A DNA stretch of 63,430 bases. Origin: Lachnospiraceae bacterium UBA7027 (lineage in GTDB: Bacteria > Bacillota > Clostridia > Lachnospirales > Lachnospiraceae). Position numbers and translations under genes: made by a program. Shown in pieces: positions 41,240 to 49,867 of the stretch. Every line of letters begins with the position of its first letter. Within the stretch, counting starts at the first letter, position 1. The notes beneath the pieces are model-generated. The model was not told the DNA's origin. It ran no database searches and worked only from the letters and a program-made list of their open reading frames with translations. The DNA lies in the NCBI GenBank assembly GCA_002494135.1, contig DLBG01000023.1:1-63430 (forward strand), in the 5' to 3' direction.

Positions 41240-42439
41240 ATGGAAAAACTTGCAATAAACGGCGGAATGCCGGTCAGAGAAAAGAAATTATACTACGGAT
41301 GTCAGTGGATTGACGAATCGGACGTAAAGGCGGTCAGCGAAGTCCTGACCGGTCCGTATATTACCTGCGGTCCAAAGGTTTCGGAACTGGAAAAGGAACT
41401 TGCAAAATACTGCGAAGCCGAATATGCGGTAGCGGTTTCCAACGGAACGGCGGCACTTCACTGCGCCTGCATTGCAGCGGGACTGAAGGAAGGAGACGAA
41501 GTGATTACGACGCCTCTTACCTTTGCAGCCAGTGCAAACTGTGCATTCTATGTGGGAGCAAAGCCCGTATTTGCGGATATCAATCCCGAAACCTATAACA
41601 TTGATCCGAAGAGTATCCGGGAGCACATTACCGAAAAAACGCGTGCCGTGGTGGCGGTTGATTTTACGGGCCAGAGCGTGGAAATGGAAGAAATCCGCGC
41701 CATCTGCGATGAATATAATCTTGTATTGATTGAGGATGCGGCCCATGCCATCGGTACCAGTTACGACGGTCACAAAACCGGTTCTCTGGCGGATATGACC
41801 TGCTTTAGTTTTCATCCCGTGAAAACCATTACAAGCGGGGAAGGCGGAGCAATTACAACAAACAATAAAGAATATTACAAAAAACTGGTTCTTGCACATA
41901 CACACGGAATCACACATGATGAAGATCAGATGGAAGAAGCTCCTCATGAGGGAATCTGGTATTATGAGCAGATTTCGCTCGGATACAATTACCGTATGAC
42001 GGATTTTCAGGCGGCGCTGTTGTTAAGCCAGTTAAAGAAGCTGGACGGTTTCAAGCAAAGAAGACAGGAAATTGTAAAACGCTACAATGAGGCATTTTCG
42101 GATTTGCCGGAAATCATCGTGCAAAAGGAAATTGCAAAGTCCGATACCTGCAGGCATCTTTACATTATTCGTCTTGACCTGGAGAAACTGAACTGTTCCA
42201 GAAGGGAATTCTTTGATGCCATGAGTGCGGAAAACGTACAATGCCAGATTCATTACGTTCCGGTATACTGGTTCCCCTATTACAGCCACCGGGGATACGA
42301 AAAGGGGCTTTGTCCCAATGCGGAAGAAGTTTATAAAGGAATCATGAGTATTCCTCTTTATCCGAAGCTTACGGATGCGGAAGTGGAGGATACGATTCAT
42401 GCGGTTCGTAAAATTGTGGAGAATTACAGAAAGAATTAA
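41240..42439 (+). CDS. DegT/DnrJ/EryC1 family aminotransferase (PseC-like)
   Basis: A 399-residue PLP-dependent sugar aminotransferase. It shows GPYITCGPKVSELEKELA, VSNGTAALHCACIAAGL, TTPLTFAASANCAFYVGAKP, IEDAAHAIG and the PLP-lysine motif FSFHPVKTITSGEGGA. It ends with the family's SIPLYPKLTDAE. The sequence style resembles PseC, which aminates a UDP-4-keto-6-deoxy-L-altrose intermediate of pseudaminic acid synthesis. However, no PseB, PseH, PseG or PseI is in the window, so another 4-keto sugar is possible. It is the last gene before a strong terminator. Confidence 0.86.
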   Translation: MEKLAINGGMPVREKKLYYGCQWIDESDVKAVSEVLTGPYITCGPKVSELEKELAKYCEAEYAVAVSNGTAALHCACIAAGLKEGDEVITTPLTFAASANCAFYVGAKPVFADINPETYNIDPKSIREHITEKTRAVVAVDFTGQSVEMEEIRAICDEYNLVLIEDAAHAIGTSYDGHKTGSLADMTCFSFHPVKTITSGEGGAITTNNKEYYKKLVLAHTHGITHDEDQMEEAPHEGIWYYEQISLGYNYRMTDFQAALLLSQLKKLDGFKQRRQEIVKRYNEAFSDLPEIIVQKEIAKSDTCRHLYIIRLDLEKLNCSRREFFDAMSAENVQCQIHYVPVYWFPYYSHRGYEKGLCPNAEEVYKGIMSIPLYPKLTDAEVEDTIHAVRKIVENYRKN

Positions 42440-42464
42440 TCGTTTCAAACGAAAGAATGTATAT

Positions 42465-42496
42465 AACCCGTTCGGTGACGAACGGGTTTTTGTTTT
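42465..42496 (+). terminator. Intrinsic terminator after the aminotransferase gene
   Basis: A perfect 10-bp stem AACCCGTTCG/CGAACGGGTT (42465-42474 with 42479-42488), GTGA loop, then TTTTGTTTT. Confidence 0.95.
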
Positions 42497-42541
42497 CTCT
42501 TTTCGTCTTCTTATCCGGCTTTTTTAGGGATACGAAAAAGA

Positions 42542-42570
42542 TGGAAAAAACGGGATAAAAATGGTAAAAT
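42542..42570 (+). promoter_or_regulatory. Promoter with extended -10
   Basis: TGGAAA (42542-42547), 17-bp spacer, TAAAAT (42565-42570) preceded by TGG (extended -10). It lies after the terminator and before the GtrII-like gene; transcription would start near 42577. Confidence 0.62.
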
Positions 42571-42593
42571 ACAAGGGTAGGAAACGGACCGAA

Positions 42594-44147
42594 ATGGGCG
42601 AATTATATCAATTTATGAAAAAGGGAATACAAAGATTCAGGCCGCAGCATAAAGCGGCATTTTTCGGTACCCTGATTTGCGGCATCATCTGTCACATGAC
42701 GGTCATGACACATAACTACCTGACGTATGACAGTCTCTGGAATCTGTATTCCGACCAGAACATGATCAGTTCCGGACGCCAGTTTCTACAGTATTTCTGC
42801 GCACCGACGTCATATTATAATCTGCCGTGGTTAAACGCTCTGGTGGCGATTTTCTTTCTTTCGTTAACCGCAGTGACAGTGGTTTCCTTACTCGGAATCG
42901 AAAGCAAACCGGCGGCTTTTTTCGCCGGAGGAATTCTTGCGACATTTCCCGCCGTCACGGGAACTTTCTCCTACGCCTATACGATTGACGGCTACATGAT
43001 TGCGCTGTTCTTTGCGGCATTATCCGTTTATCTGACAAAGAAAATCAGGTGGGGATTCCTTGCAGGAATTCTTCTGCTCGGATTGTCAATCGGCGTGTAC
43101 CAGTCCTATTTTTCCGTTGCGATTCTCCTTGCGGTTTCGGTTCTCCTGCTGGATCTGCTTAACGAGAAGGCGGAGAAAAAAGAGTTTATTATAAGCAGCC
43201 TTCGATTCGCCGGTATGGGAATCGGGGCCTATGTGTTTTATGTGCTGACACTGAAGGCAATGCTCCGGTTTTCGGGCAGTACGCTAAGCGGCTATCAGGG
43301 CTCGGACAGGGTTACCGGCGTGAGTTTATCGGCTATTCCGTCCGGAATTGCGGCCAGCCTGAAGGATTTCGTGAAATTTACGTTTTCAAACGGTGTATTT
43401 ACCGTCAATATCTGGGAGAGAATCGCATATTATCTGTTGCTTGCTGCGGCTATACTGCTCTTTGCTCGGCTGGTCATAAAGAAAAAAATCTATGTTTCTG
43501 CATGGAAAACGGTTTGCACCGTTTTGCTTCTTGCCGTGATTCCGATTGGCGCGTCTTTAGTGGCGGTGATTTCGCCTGATATTTTCTTTCACATTCTGAT
43601 GCGGATGCCGTGGTCGGTTCTCTTTGTTTTTGCTCTTGCGCTTTTTGATAAAACGGTACGGAATACGGAAGAAAACAAGCCGTTTCGGGTTGCTTCGATT
43701 GCCGGAATTGTTGCCGCCGGATGTATGATTGGCCATTTTATCCTGCTGGCAAATGTAGTATACTTAAATTTGGAGCAAAGATATGAAAAAACCTATTCGC
43801 TCTGTTTGCGGATAGCGGACAGGCTGGAGCAGACGGAAGGATATGAAGCGGGTGACCCTGTTGCCATCGTGGGAGGCTACCCGAACTGGGGAAAATATCC
43901 CCCTTCGGAAATAACCCAGGAAGTGACGATTCTGTTCTTCGGAGCAATGGGAGACTTCAGCACCAATTCCGCAGAAAAATATGCGGAATTTATGAAGCAT
44001 TACTTAAATGTCACAATCAGTGTTCCCACACCGGAAGAGCAGACGGAAGTTGCTGAAACGCTTGAATTTCTTTATATGCCGTATTTCCCGGAAGCGAATT
44101 CTATTAAACAGATTAACGGAATCTGGATTGTAAAAACAGGTGGATAA
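42594..44147 (+). CDS. GtrII-like glucosyltransferase domain membrane protein
   Basis: A 517-residue polytopic membrane protein (about 10-12 segments) of the Glucos_trans_II type. These enzymes move a sugar from a polyprenyl-phosphate donor to a surface polysaccharide. Shared blocks with the gene at 62317 are DQNMISSGRQFLQYF, ATFPAVTGTFSYAYTIDGY and SIGVYQSYFS. The N-terminal outside loop YLTYDSLWNLYSDQN carries the acidic residues. A soluble C-terminal domain begins near 400. An ATG at 42561 precedes the predicted transcription start, so 42594 is used. It is followed by rmlD after 2 bp. The sugar transferred is unknown. Confidence 0.82.
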   Translation: MGELYQFMKKGIQRFRPQHKAAFFGTLICGIICHMTVMTHNYLTYDSLWNLYSDQNMISSGRQFLQYFCAPTSYYNLPWLNALVAIFFLSLTAVTVVSLLGIESKPAAFFAGGILATFPAVTGTFSYAYTIDGYMIALFFAALSVYLTKKIRWGFLAGILLLGLSIGVYQSYFSVAILLAVSVLLLDLLNEKAEKKEFIISSLRFAGMGIGAYVFYVLTLKAMLRFSGSTLSGYQGSDRVTGVSLSAIPSGIAASLKDFVKFTFSNGVFTVNIWERIAYYLLLAAAILLFARLVIKKKIYVSAWKTVCTVLLLAVIPIGASLVAVISPDIFFHILMRMPWSVLFVFALALFDKTVRNTEENKPFRVASIAGIVAAGCMIGHFILLANVVYLNLEQRYEKTYSLCLRIADRLEQTEGYEAGDPVAIVGGYPNWGKYPPSEITQEVTILFFGAMGDFSTNSAEKYAEFMKHYLNVTISVPTPEEQTEVAETLEFLYMPYFPEANSIKQINGIWIVKTGG

Positions 44148-44149
44148 TT

Positions 44150-45091
44150 ATGAAAGTACTGGTAACCGGAGTGGCCGGACAACTCGGACACGATGTCATG
44201 AACGAATTGAGCAAAAGAGGGATTGAAGGAGTCGGAAGCGACCTTAACGAGGTATATTCCGGGGCCATGGACGGAAGTCCCGTCACGACAATGCCCTATG
44301 TTTCACTTGATATAACGAATGAAGAAGCGGTAAAGACGGTTATTTTAAACGAAAAACCGGATGCCGTCATTCATTGTGCCGCTTGGACAGCCGTGGATCT
44401 GGCCGAGGACGAAGACAAAAAAGAACTGGTGTACCGGATTAACGAAGAAGGAACGCGTTATATCGCGAAATATGCCGAAGAGGCCGGGGCGAAGCTTATG
44501 TACATCAGTACGGATTATGTATTCGACGGACAGGGGGAAAAACCCTGGGAATCGGACTGCAGGGATTTTGCACCGCTTAATGTATACGGGGACAGCAAGC
44601 TTCACGGAGAGATGGCCGTGACAGAGAATGCAAGCCGGTATTTTATCGTCCGGATTGCCTGGGTTTTCGGCGTAAACGGTAAGAATTTTATCAAGACAAT
44701 GTTGAACGTGGGTAAGACGCATGATAAACTGAAAGTAGTATGCGATCAGGTCGGAACGCCTACATATACGTTCGATCTGGCGCGTCTTTTGGTGGATATG
44801 ATTCTCACGGACAAATACGGTTTTTATCATGCAACCAACGAGGGCGGCTATATCAGCTGGTATGATTTTGCCGTGGAGATTTTTAAACAGGCAGCCCTTT
44901 TGGGACATGAGGAATACCGGGCGGAAAGACTTACGGTAGAGCCTGTGACAACTGCAGAGTATGGGGTATCGAAAGCAGTTCGTCCGTTTAATTCGAGGCT
45001 TGATAAGTCGAAACTTGCAGAGTGCGGATTTACGCCGCTTCCCGACTGGCGGGATGCGCTGAAACGCTATCTGCAGGAAATTGAGGGGTAA
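44150..45091 (+). CDS. rmlD: dTDP-4-dehydrorhamnose reductase
   Basis: NAD(P)H-dependent reductase making dTDP-L-rhamnose, last step of the Rml pathway. The 313-residue SDR protein has the nucleotide loop VTGVAGQLGHDVM, the active-site stretch YISTDYVFDGQGEKPW, and NVYGDSKLHGE with the YxxxK-type pair. It also shows FIVRIAWVFGVNGKNFIKTM. rmlA, rmlB and rmlC are not in view. The implication is that a rhamnose or 6-deoxyhexose is part of the surface glycan. It starts 2 bp after the GtrII-like gene. Confidence 0.92.
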   Translation: MKVLVTGVAGQLGHDVMNELSKRGIEGVGSDLNEVYSGAMDGSPVTTMPYVSLDITNEEAVKTVILNEKPDAVIHCAAWTAVDLAEDEDKKELVYRINEEGTRYIAKYAEEAGAKLMYISTDYVFDGQGEKPWESDCRDFAPLNVYGDSKLHGEMAVTENASRYFIVRIAWVFGVNGKNFIKTMLNVGKTHDKLKVVCDQVGTPTYTFDLARLLVDMILTDKYGFYHATNEGGYISWYDFAVEIFKQAALLGHEEYRAERLTVEPVTTAEYGVSKAVRPFNSRLDKSKLAECGFTPLPDWRDALKRYLQEIEG

Positions 45092-45094
45092 ATA

Positions 45095-45931
45095 ATGTCG
45101 GGGAAGTTATCAAACACACAGAAGTTTATTCTTGCCGGGATCGGTATTCTTACCGTCGTGGTTATTGTTCTGTGGGTGAACGTTGCCAAACTTAAGGGAC
45201 CCTATTACCGCTTCGAAGATGCGGTAAATGCGGGGAACATGAGGGAAGCAGTAGAGTGTTATCAGGAGATTAATGCCTCCAAAGACGTGAAAAACCGCCT
45301 TGCGACACAAAAACTTTGTAAACAGTATGCCAAAATACAGGTGAGCGATTACATAAACGGAAAAAAGGAATATGACGAAATCTGCGATGAGGTGGTAATG
45401 CTCCGGGACAAGGTTTTATCCGGAGACAAGCAGATGGAAGAACTTGTGGAAGCGATGAATGCCTGGAGAGAGGCGGAACTTCTTTTTGAGGAAGCGGAAG
45501 AATTGAAGGCCGAAGGCGACTATCAGAAAGCCTGCGAACTTTACGAACAAATCCCGGAAGGTCATTCCTGCTATGAGAAAGCACAGACGGCCATAAAAGA
45601 ATGCGATGATTTAAGCGAAATGCGCGGAAGACAGGCTGTCGAAGAAGCTACAGCAATGATCGATATCAGTATGGATGTCGGGACCTATCTGAATGCAATT
45701 GCCTATCTGGACGATTATATCAAAGAACATCCCGAAGACGATTATGTGCCCGTGCGCAGAAGACTTCTGGTGGATGAGTATTACAATATCCAGTTAAAAA
45801 ATATTAAAGCTCTGGTGAATGCCGGAGAAGAAGATATGGCCAGATCCATTGCGGAAGAAATTGTCAGTCTTTGCCCGGATCGTGAAGAGGCAAAGGAATA
45901 CATGCTTCCAAAAGAGGAGGGACAAAGATGA
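45095..45931 (+). CDS. Membrane-anchored TPR-like protein
   Basis: A 278-residue protein with an N-terminal transmembrane segment (about 10-28) followed by helical repeats. Segments such as YYRFEDAVNAGNMREAVECY, EAEELKAEGDYQKACELYEQ and KNIKALVNAGEEDMARSIA have the TPR pattern of paired helices with conserved small and aromatic residues. The helical part probably faces outward from a signal-anchor topology, but orientation is not certain. It overlaps the FHA gene by 4 bp. TPR domains bind protein partners; the FHA and GH25 proteins next door are the obvious candidates. Confidence 0.78.
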   Translation: MSGKLSNTQKFILAGIGILTVVVIVLWVNVAKLKGPYYRFEDAVNAGNMREAVECYQEINASKDVKNRLATQKLCKQYAKIQVSDYINGKKEYDEICDEVVMLRDKVLSGDKQMEELVEAMNAWREAELLFEEAEELKAEGDYQKACELYEQIPEGHSCYEKAQTAIKECDDLSEMRGRQAVEEATAMIDISMDVGTYLNAIAYLDDYIKEHPEDDYVPVRRRLLVDEYYNIQLKNIKALVNAGEEDMARSIAEEIVSLCPDREEAKEYMLPKEEGQR

Positions 45932-46464
45932 GTAAGCTTTTGCTTATGACAAATGCAGATGCAGCCAAAACACTCACCATTGTGGCATGGGTGGTAACTT
46001 TCTTTATCGTGTTAAATATCGGGGTGTTTGCATATACGCTGATTCGCAATCATATTGCAAAAAAGAAAAATACGGAATCCTCTGCCAATCCGGCAGTGAA
46101 TCATGCTCTGCTGGATTATTCCGAAGAGAATAACAGTCCGGGTGTGTTTAAAACAGCCCATCATAAAGCAAAATGGTCCCTGCAGTTAACGGATCTTTCG
46201 AATCCGGAACGTTCCTTTTCGGCTTCGGGGAAAAACGAGTATATGGTGGGACGAAAAGCACAGAATGATATCTGCATTCCGGATGACGGCTATGTGTCCG
46301 GAGTTCACTGTAAGTTTGAAAAAGAAGGCGATACCGTATTCGTAACGGATATGGAGTCTTCCAACGGAACCAAGGTAAACGGAACCAAGATTAAGGAGAA
46401 AACGGCGCTTGCCGCAAATGACATAGTCAGAATCGGCAAAGTGGAGTATAAAGTAACAATCTAG
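45928..46464 (+). CDS. FHA domain membrane protein
   Basis: A 178-residue protein with one transmembrane helix near the N-terminus (about 15-38) and a C-terminal FHA domain (about 85-178). The FHA core residues are visible: YMVGRKAQNDICI, VSGVHCKFEKEG and MESSNGTKVNGTKI. These are the Gly-Arg, Ser-x-x-His and Ser-Asn-Gly-Thr motifs that bind phosphothreonine. The FHA domain would be cytoplasmic and could recruit a substrate of a Ser/Thr kinase. No kinase gene is in the window. The Shine-Dalgarno is GAGGAGGG. The following gene encodes a muramidase, which suggests phospho-controlled wall hydrolysis. Confidence 0.9.
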   Translation: MSKLLLMTNADAAKTLTIVAWVVTFFIVLNIGVFAYTLIRNHIAKKKNTESSANPAVNHALLDYSEENNSPGVFKTAHHKAKWSLQLTDLSNPERSFSASGKNEYMVGRKAQNDICIPDDGYVSGVHCKFEKEGDTVFVTDMESSNGTKVNGTKIKEKTALAANDIVRIGKVEYKVTI

Positions 46465-46472
46465 GACGATTC

Positions 46473-47612
46473 ATGGAAGAAATCAAAAAAAGGCCCGAAG
46501 CCAAAGAAGGGCCCAAAACAAAAGGAAAAACCAAAAAGAAGAAAAAGAATTCATTGCTGCCGGTTACGGTCGTATTGGCTGTTTGTACGCTGATTTCACT
46601 GCTTCTGTGTGCGGCAATGGCTTTTTTTGTGAACTCGGGCAAAACCTTCCGGGATCTGTTTAAAACCGAAGCGGTTTCCGAGAGCCCCTCAGATTCCGAG
46701 GTTATGGTGACCTACACGCAGGAAGAAGTGGATAAGATGGTTTCCGAATCCGCGGAGGAAGCCAGACAACAGAAAGAAAACGAAATCAAAGGGATGATTC
46801 GCGAGGAAGCGCAGAGTTCAGGCCCTTCCTTCATCAGCATTCTTCGCAAACTGTATCCGGAATGCATGGTTTACCCGGGAGACGGAACGTTTTATTTTGA
46901 GGATGTGGATTCCACAATCCCCGGGAACCCTTATCTGAAGGAGAACTTTGTGACGGAGGAGAGTGGATTCCGTTACTACAAAGAAAACGATAAAGTAAAA
47001 ACAACGCTTTGTATTGACATTTCATCCCACCAGGGCGCCGTAGACTGGCCGAAAGTGGCAGCATCCGGCGTGCAGGCCGTGATTATCCGTGCCGGTTACA
47101 GAGGTTACGGAAGCGGCAAAATGGTAATGGATGAACAGGCAGAGGGAAATATTAACGGTGCCACTTCGAACGGTCTGAAAACGGGCGTTTATTTCTTTTC
47201 ACAGGCCATAACCGAAGAAGAAATCGATGAAGAAGTGCGGGCTCTTTTGGAAATGGTTGAGCCGTATCATATCACCGGACCCATTGCAATCGACGTGGAA
47301 AAACTGGATGCGGGAACGGCAAGAACCAATTCGCTTTCAGCGGATGATCGGACCGCACTTGTGATTCATTTTTGCGAGAAAGTAAAGGAAGCGGGATATA
47401 CGCCGATGATTTACGGAAATGCATATTCGCTGTTCCATATGCTGAATTACAGGCAAATCTGCACATATCCGATCTGGTACGCATATTATTCCGATTCCCT
47501 GTATTATCATTACGATCTTGCCATGTGGCAATATTCCAGCAACGGAAAAGTGCCGGGAGTGACCGGAAATGTGGATTTAAACGTCATGTTCGAAGAACCT
47601 GCCGAAGGTTAA
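46473..47612 (+). CDS. GH25 muramidase, membrane-anchored
   Basis: A 379-residue protein. A very basic cytoplasmic start (Lys-rich, 1-28) precedes one transmembrane segment (about 29-52), a Ser/Glu-rich stalk with a short coiled coil (60-120), and a C-terminal GH25 lysozyme-type domain (about 175-375). Catalytic acids are visible in LCIDISSHQG and ITGPIAIDVEK, with AGYRGYGSGK, GVYFFSQA and WYAYYSDSLYY lining the barrel. GH25 enzymes cleave the MurNAc-GlcNAc bond. It starts 8 bp after the FHA gene, so the two are likely one functional unit. Confidence 0.93.
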   Translation: MEEIKKRPEAKEGPKTKGKTKKKKKNSLLPVTVVLAVCTLISLLLCAAMAFFVNSGKTFRDLFKTEAVSESPSDSEVMVTYTQEEVDKMVSESAEEARQQKENEIKGMIREEAQSSGPSFISILRKLYPECMVYPGDGTFYFEDVDSTIPGNPYLKENFVTEESGFRYYKENDKVKTTLCIDISSHQGAVDWPKVAASGVQAVIIRAGYRGYGSGKMVMDEQAEGNINGATSNGLKTGVYFFSQAITEEEIDEEVRALLEMVEPYHITGPIAIDVEKLDAGTARTNSLSADDRTALVIHFCEKVKEAGYTPMIYGNAYSLFHMLNYRQICTYPIWYAYYSDSLYYHYDLAMWQYSSNGKVPGVTGNVDLNVMFEEPAEG

Positions 47613-47644
47613 ACGGTAAATGTTAGGAAACAGAGGATAGAAAA

Positions 47645-48112
47645 ATGCTTGATTTTTTAAAGGAGTTTGCGCGCAATGAAATTCTGTGGAGCGCGATTTT
47701 AAGCTGGGTTCTGGCTCAGGTGGTGAAAACCTTCATTCATCTGTTCGCAACCAAGAAATTCGTTCCGGAGCGCTTGATCGGAAGCGGCGGAATGCCATCC
47801 TGTCATTCGGCCGCAATGTGCGGACTGACCACGGCCATTGTAATCAACAGGGGAATCGGCTCACCGGAGCTTGCCATAGCGGCGGTACTTTCCGTGGTTG
47901 TTATGTATGATGCCATGAGTGTAAGAAGAGAGACCGGACTTCAGTCGGCTTTCTTGAACGAAATGATTGAAAAGCAGATTCAGGACGGGGATATTCCGGA
48001 AGCACAGCGTAAGTTCCGTGAATTCATCGGTCATACGCCGTTCCAGGTTCTCGTCGGAGGACTTCTGGGAATAGCATTTGCACTGTTCTACTGCCTGGTG
48101 GTGATTCGTTAG
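47645..48112 (+). CDS. Divergent PAP2 family protein (DUF212, YuiD-like)
   Basis: A 155-residue membrane protein with about four transmembrane segments. SGGMPSCHSAAMCGLTTAI and MYDAMSVRRETGLQ match the DUF212 family, a divergent branch of PAP2 acid phosphatases with the SxxxSCHSA and RxxG-type motifs. HTPFQVLVGGLLG completes the pattern. It may hydrolyse lipid pyrophosphates such as undecaprenyl pyrophosphate, but activity is unproven for the family. It lies between the muramidase and a GT-C-like gene. Confidence 0.88.
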   Translation: MLDFLKEFARNEILWSAILSWVLAQVVKTFIHLFATKKFVPERLIGSGGMPSCHSAAMCGLTTAIVINRGIGSPELAIAAVLSVVVMYDAMSVRRETGLQSAFLNEMIEKQIQDGDIPEAQRKFREFIGHTPFQVLVGGLLGIAFALFYCLVVIR

Positions 48113-48113
48113 G

Positions 48114-49697
48114 ATGCGGAAGAACCTTTCGGAAAAAATCAAAGCGACGAAACAAGATACGGTATGGATTGTTCTTATGATTCTTATGCCGCTTCTTATC
48201 GTCGCTTTTCTTGCGTTTATCAGTGTGGTTTTCAGACATACGGACCCGTTTCCGGGAATTGTCTGGAATGATGAAGCAGTCTATTTAAAACTGATTCAGA
48301 CATATTCGCATTACGCTTCTCCGCTCGGATATTACGGGTTTGACGGAAATCACGCCATTCTCGGTTCGGGTCCGGCATGGAATCCGGCCATTCTCTGGCC
48401 GTATCTTCTGCCTGCGCTGATTTTCCCGACAGGACAGCATTTTGTGTTCTTTGTGAATCTGTTTTACCTGATTCTTGCAAATTTTCTGTTTTATCTGCTT
48501 GCCAGACCAAACAGGGAAGGGTGTTTTCGTTTAATCGGGTTTCAGCTTCTTTCGGTTCCGATTATTCTTTATCTCTGTACCAATATGTCTGAGATTTTCC
48601 GATACGGAATTGCAATCGTTTTGGCGGGAATGCTCTATTACGTTTACTTAAGAAAGGGGCATCCGGTTGTCAGATATGTGCTGATTCCGTTCTTTATTCT
48701 GTACAGTATGCAGGTTTATATATTCTTTGCATTTGCGCTGCCCCTTTATATCTGCGGTCTGATCAGGGATAAAAAATGGTACCTGCGGTTTTTGATTTCC
48801 GCATTACCCAGTGCGATTCTCGCCGGGGGAAGCTACTATTTCCTGCATCTGATTTCCAGTAATTACAACATCGGAAAAACGGAGAAACTTTTATCAAGTC
48901 TGTCTGCAGGCGATCTGGCCGGAACAATAAGGAGTGCTTTCGGAATGATGAAAGAAGGTCTTCTGGGGGTATGGGGACTGAAAAATTATTTTCGGGTTTC
49001 ACCCCTTTACCCGTATAGTGTTCTCCTTGCACTGGCGCTTCTTGCAATCGGCCTGTTTATGACGGTCAGAGGGAAGAAGAATCCAAAGAAGAAAGAAGAT
49101 GAGTACATCGGCCGGATGATATCCCATTCCGTGGCGCTTTTCTATGTGATGTACCTGACACTGTATACTATTGTACCCGACACATTTTACAGGGGGACTC
49201 AGATTGTGGTGATTTTTTCGCTGTATCTGATGGCGATGGCCCGAAGGGAATATCTTGTGCGTTTCCTTATGTCCTTTTCGTTCATCGGAATCTTTCTGAT
49301 GCGGCCCCAGTACCGGGCTTTTATTCAGAACCGGTATAATGTTTCTGAAACAAAAACGGAATGGAAGGCTTTGGAAGATGAATTCTCGGATGTACTTAAG
49401 CCGGATTCCGGGAAAGATTTGTGGGACAATACGGTTTTGATGTACACGATGGAACCGAAGGTAATTATGGCAATTCCTGCCGGGCTGGGTGAAAATTTTG
49501 TGCTTACGGACGGAATTTTTAACAAAGAAGCCGGCTATCTTCTTTTCTCAAAAACAGAGCCGGAAAATTCCAATCCCGGCTGGGTGGTACACTCATACAG
49601 TAAGTTTTTAACAGAAAATAACGATATTCTTTCTAAAAATTATATCGTGATTTACGAAAACGAAACCTATATTATCTATCAAAAAACGTCTCCTTAG
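48114..49697 (+). CDS. Polytopic GT-C-like membrane protein
   Basis: A 527-residue protein with about 11 transmembrane segments and a soluble C-terminal part (about 425-527). After the first segment, GIVWNDEAVYLKLIQTYSHY carries an acidic pair placed like the catalytic DE of GT-C transferases. YRAFIQNRYNVSETKTEW starts the soluble domain. It resembles the protein at 16976 in layout rather than sequence. It may transfer a sugar from a polyprenyl carrier. It starts 1 bp after the DUF212 gene with no clear Shine-Dalgarno. Its stop codon lies inside a hairpin (49687-49703). Confidence 0.7.
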   Translation: MRKNLSEKIKATKQDTVWIVLMILMPLLIVAFLAFISVVFRHTDPFPGIVWNDEAVYLKLIQTYSHYASPLGYYGFDGNHAILGSGPAWNPAILWPYLLPALIFPTGQHFVFFVNLFYLILANFLFYLLARPNREGCFRLIGFQLLSVPIILYLCTNMSEIFRYGIAIVLAGMLYYVYLRKGHPVVRYVLIPFFILYSMQVYIFFAFALPLYICGLIRDKKWYLRFLISALPSAILAGGSYYFLHLISSNYNIGKTEKLLSSLSAGDLAGTIRSAFGMMKEGLLGVWGLKNYFRVSPLYPYSVLLALALLAIGLFMTVRGKKNPKKKEDEYIGRMISHSVALFYVMYLTLYTIVPDTFYRGTQIVVIFSLYLMAMARREYLVRFLMSFSFIGIFLMRPQYRAFIQNRYNVSETKTEWKALEDEFSDVLKPDSGKDLWDNTVLMYTMEPKVIMAIPAGLGENFVLTDGIFNKEAGYLLFSKTEPENSNPGWVVHSYSKFLTENNDILSKNYIVIYENETYIIYQKTSP

Positions 49698-49703
49698 GAG
49701 ACG
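49681..49703 (-). terminator. Terminator-like hairpin facing the - strand
   Basis: A perfect 7-bp stem CGTCTCC/GGAGACG around TTA (49687-49703). On the + strand it is preceded by six A residues and followed by G/C. On the - strand the stem is followed by TTTTTT, the canonical order. It overlaps the stop codon of the upstream + strand gene. It may block antisense transcription. Confidence 0.6.
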
Positions 49704-49771
49704 GCCCGGGATGCTCGTTTTCGAACTCGAAAAAACGGCTGAAAACAGGGCACTTTATATAGTATGATTTG

Positions 49772-49800
49772 TTGATAATGAACCTCCTGTGTGGTATAAT
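49772..49800 (+). promoter_or_regulatory. Promoter of the polysaccharide operon
   Basis: TTGATA (49772-49777), 17-bp spacer, TATAAT (49795-49800) with TGG extended -10. Transcription would start near 49807, 60 nt before the sugar transferase ATG. It is the only clear promoter for the genes from 49868 to the window end. Confidence 0.85.
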
Positions 49801-49867
49801 AAAATGACCTATGTCTTGGCATAATAAGGCATTGCGGGTTACAAGACTACCACGCGGGAGATTTTTT

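Noticed and set aside
45928..47612. Type VII or type VI secretion link suggested by the FHA gene
   Set aside because: No EssC, WXG100, sheath or VgrG-like gene is present; the FHA protein is better tied to the adjacent muramidase.
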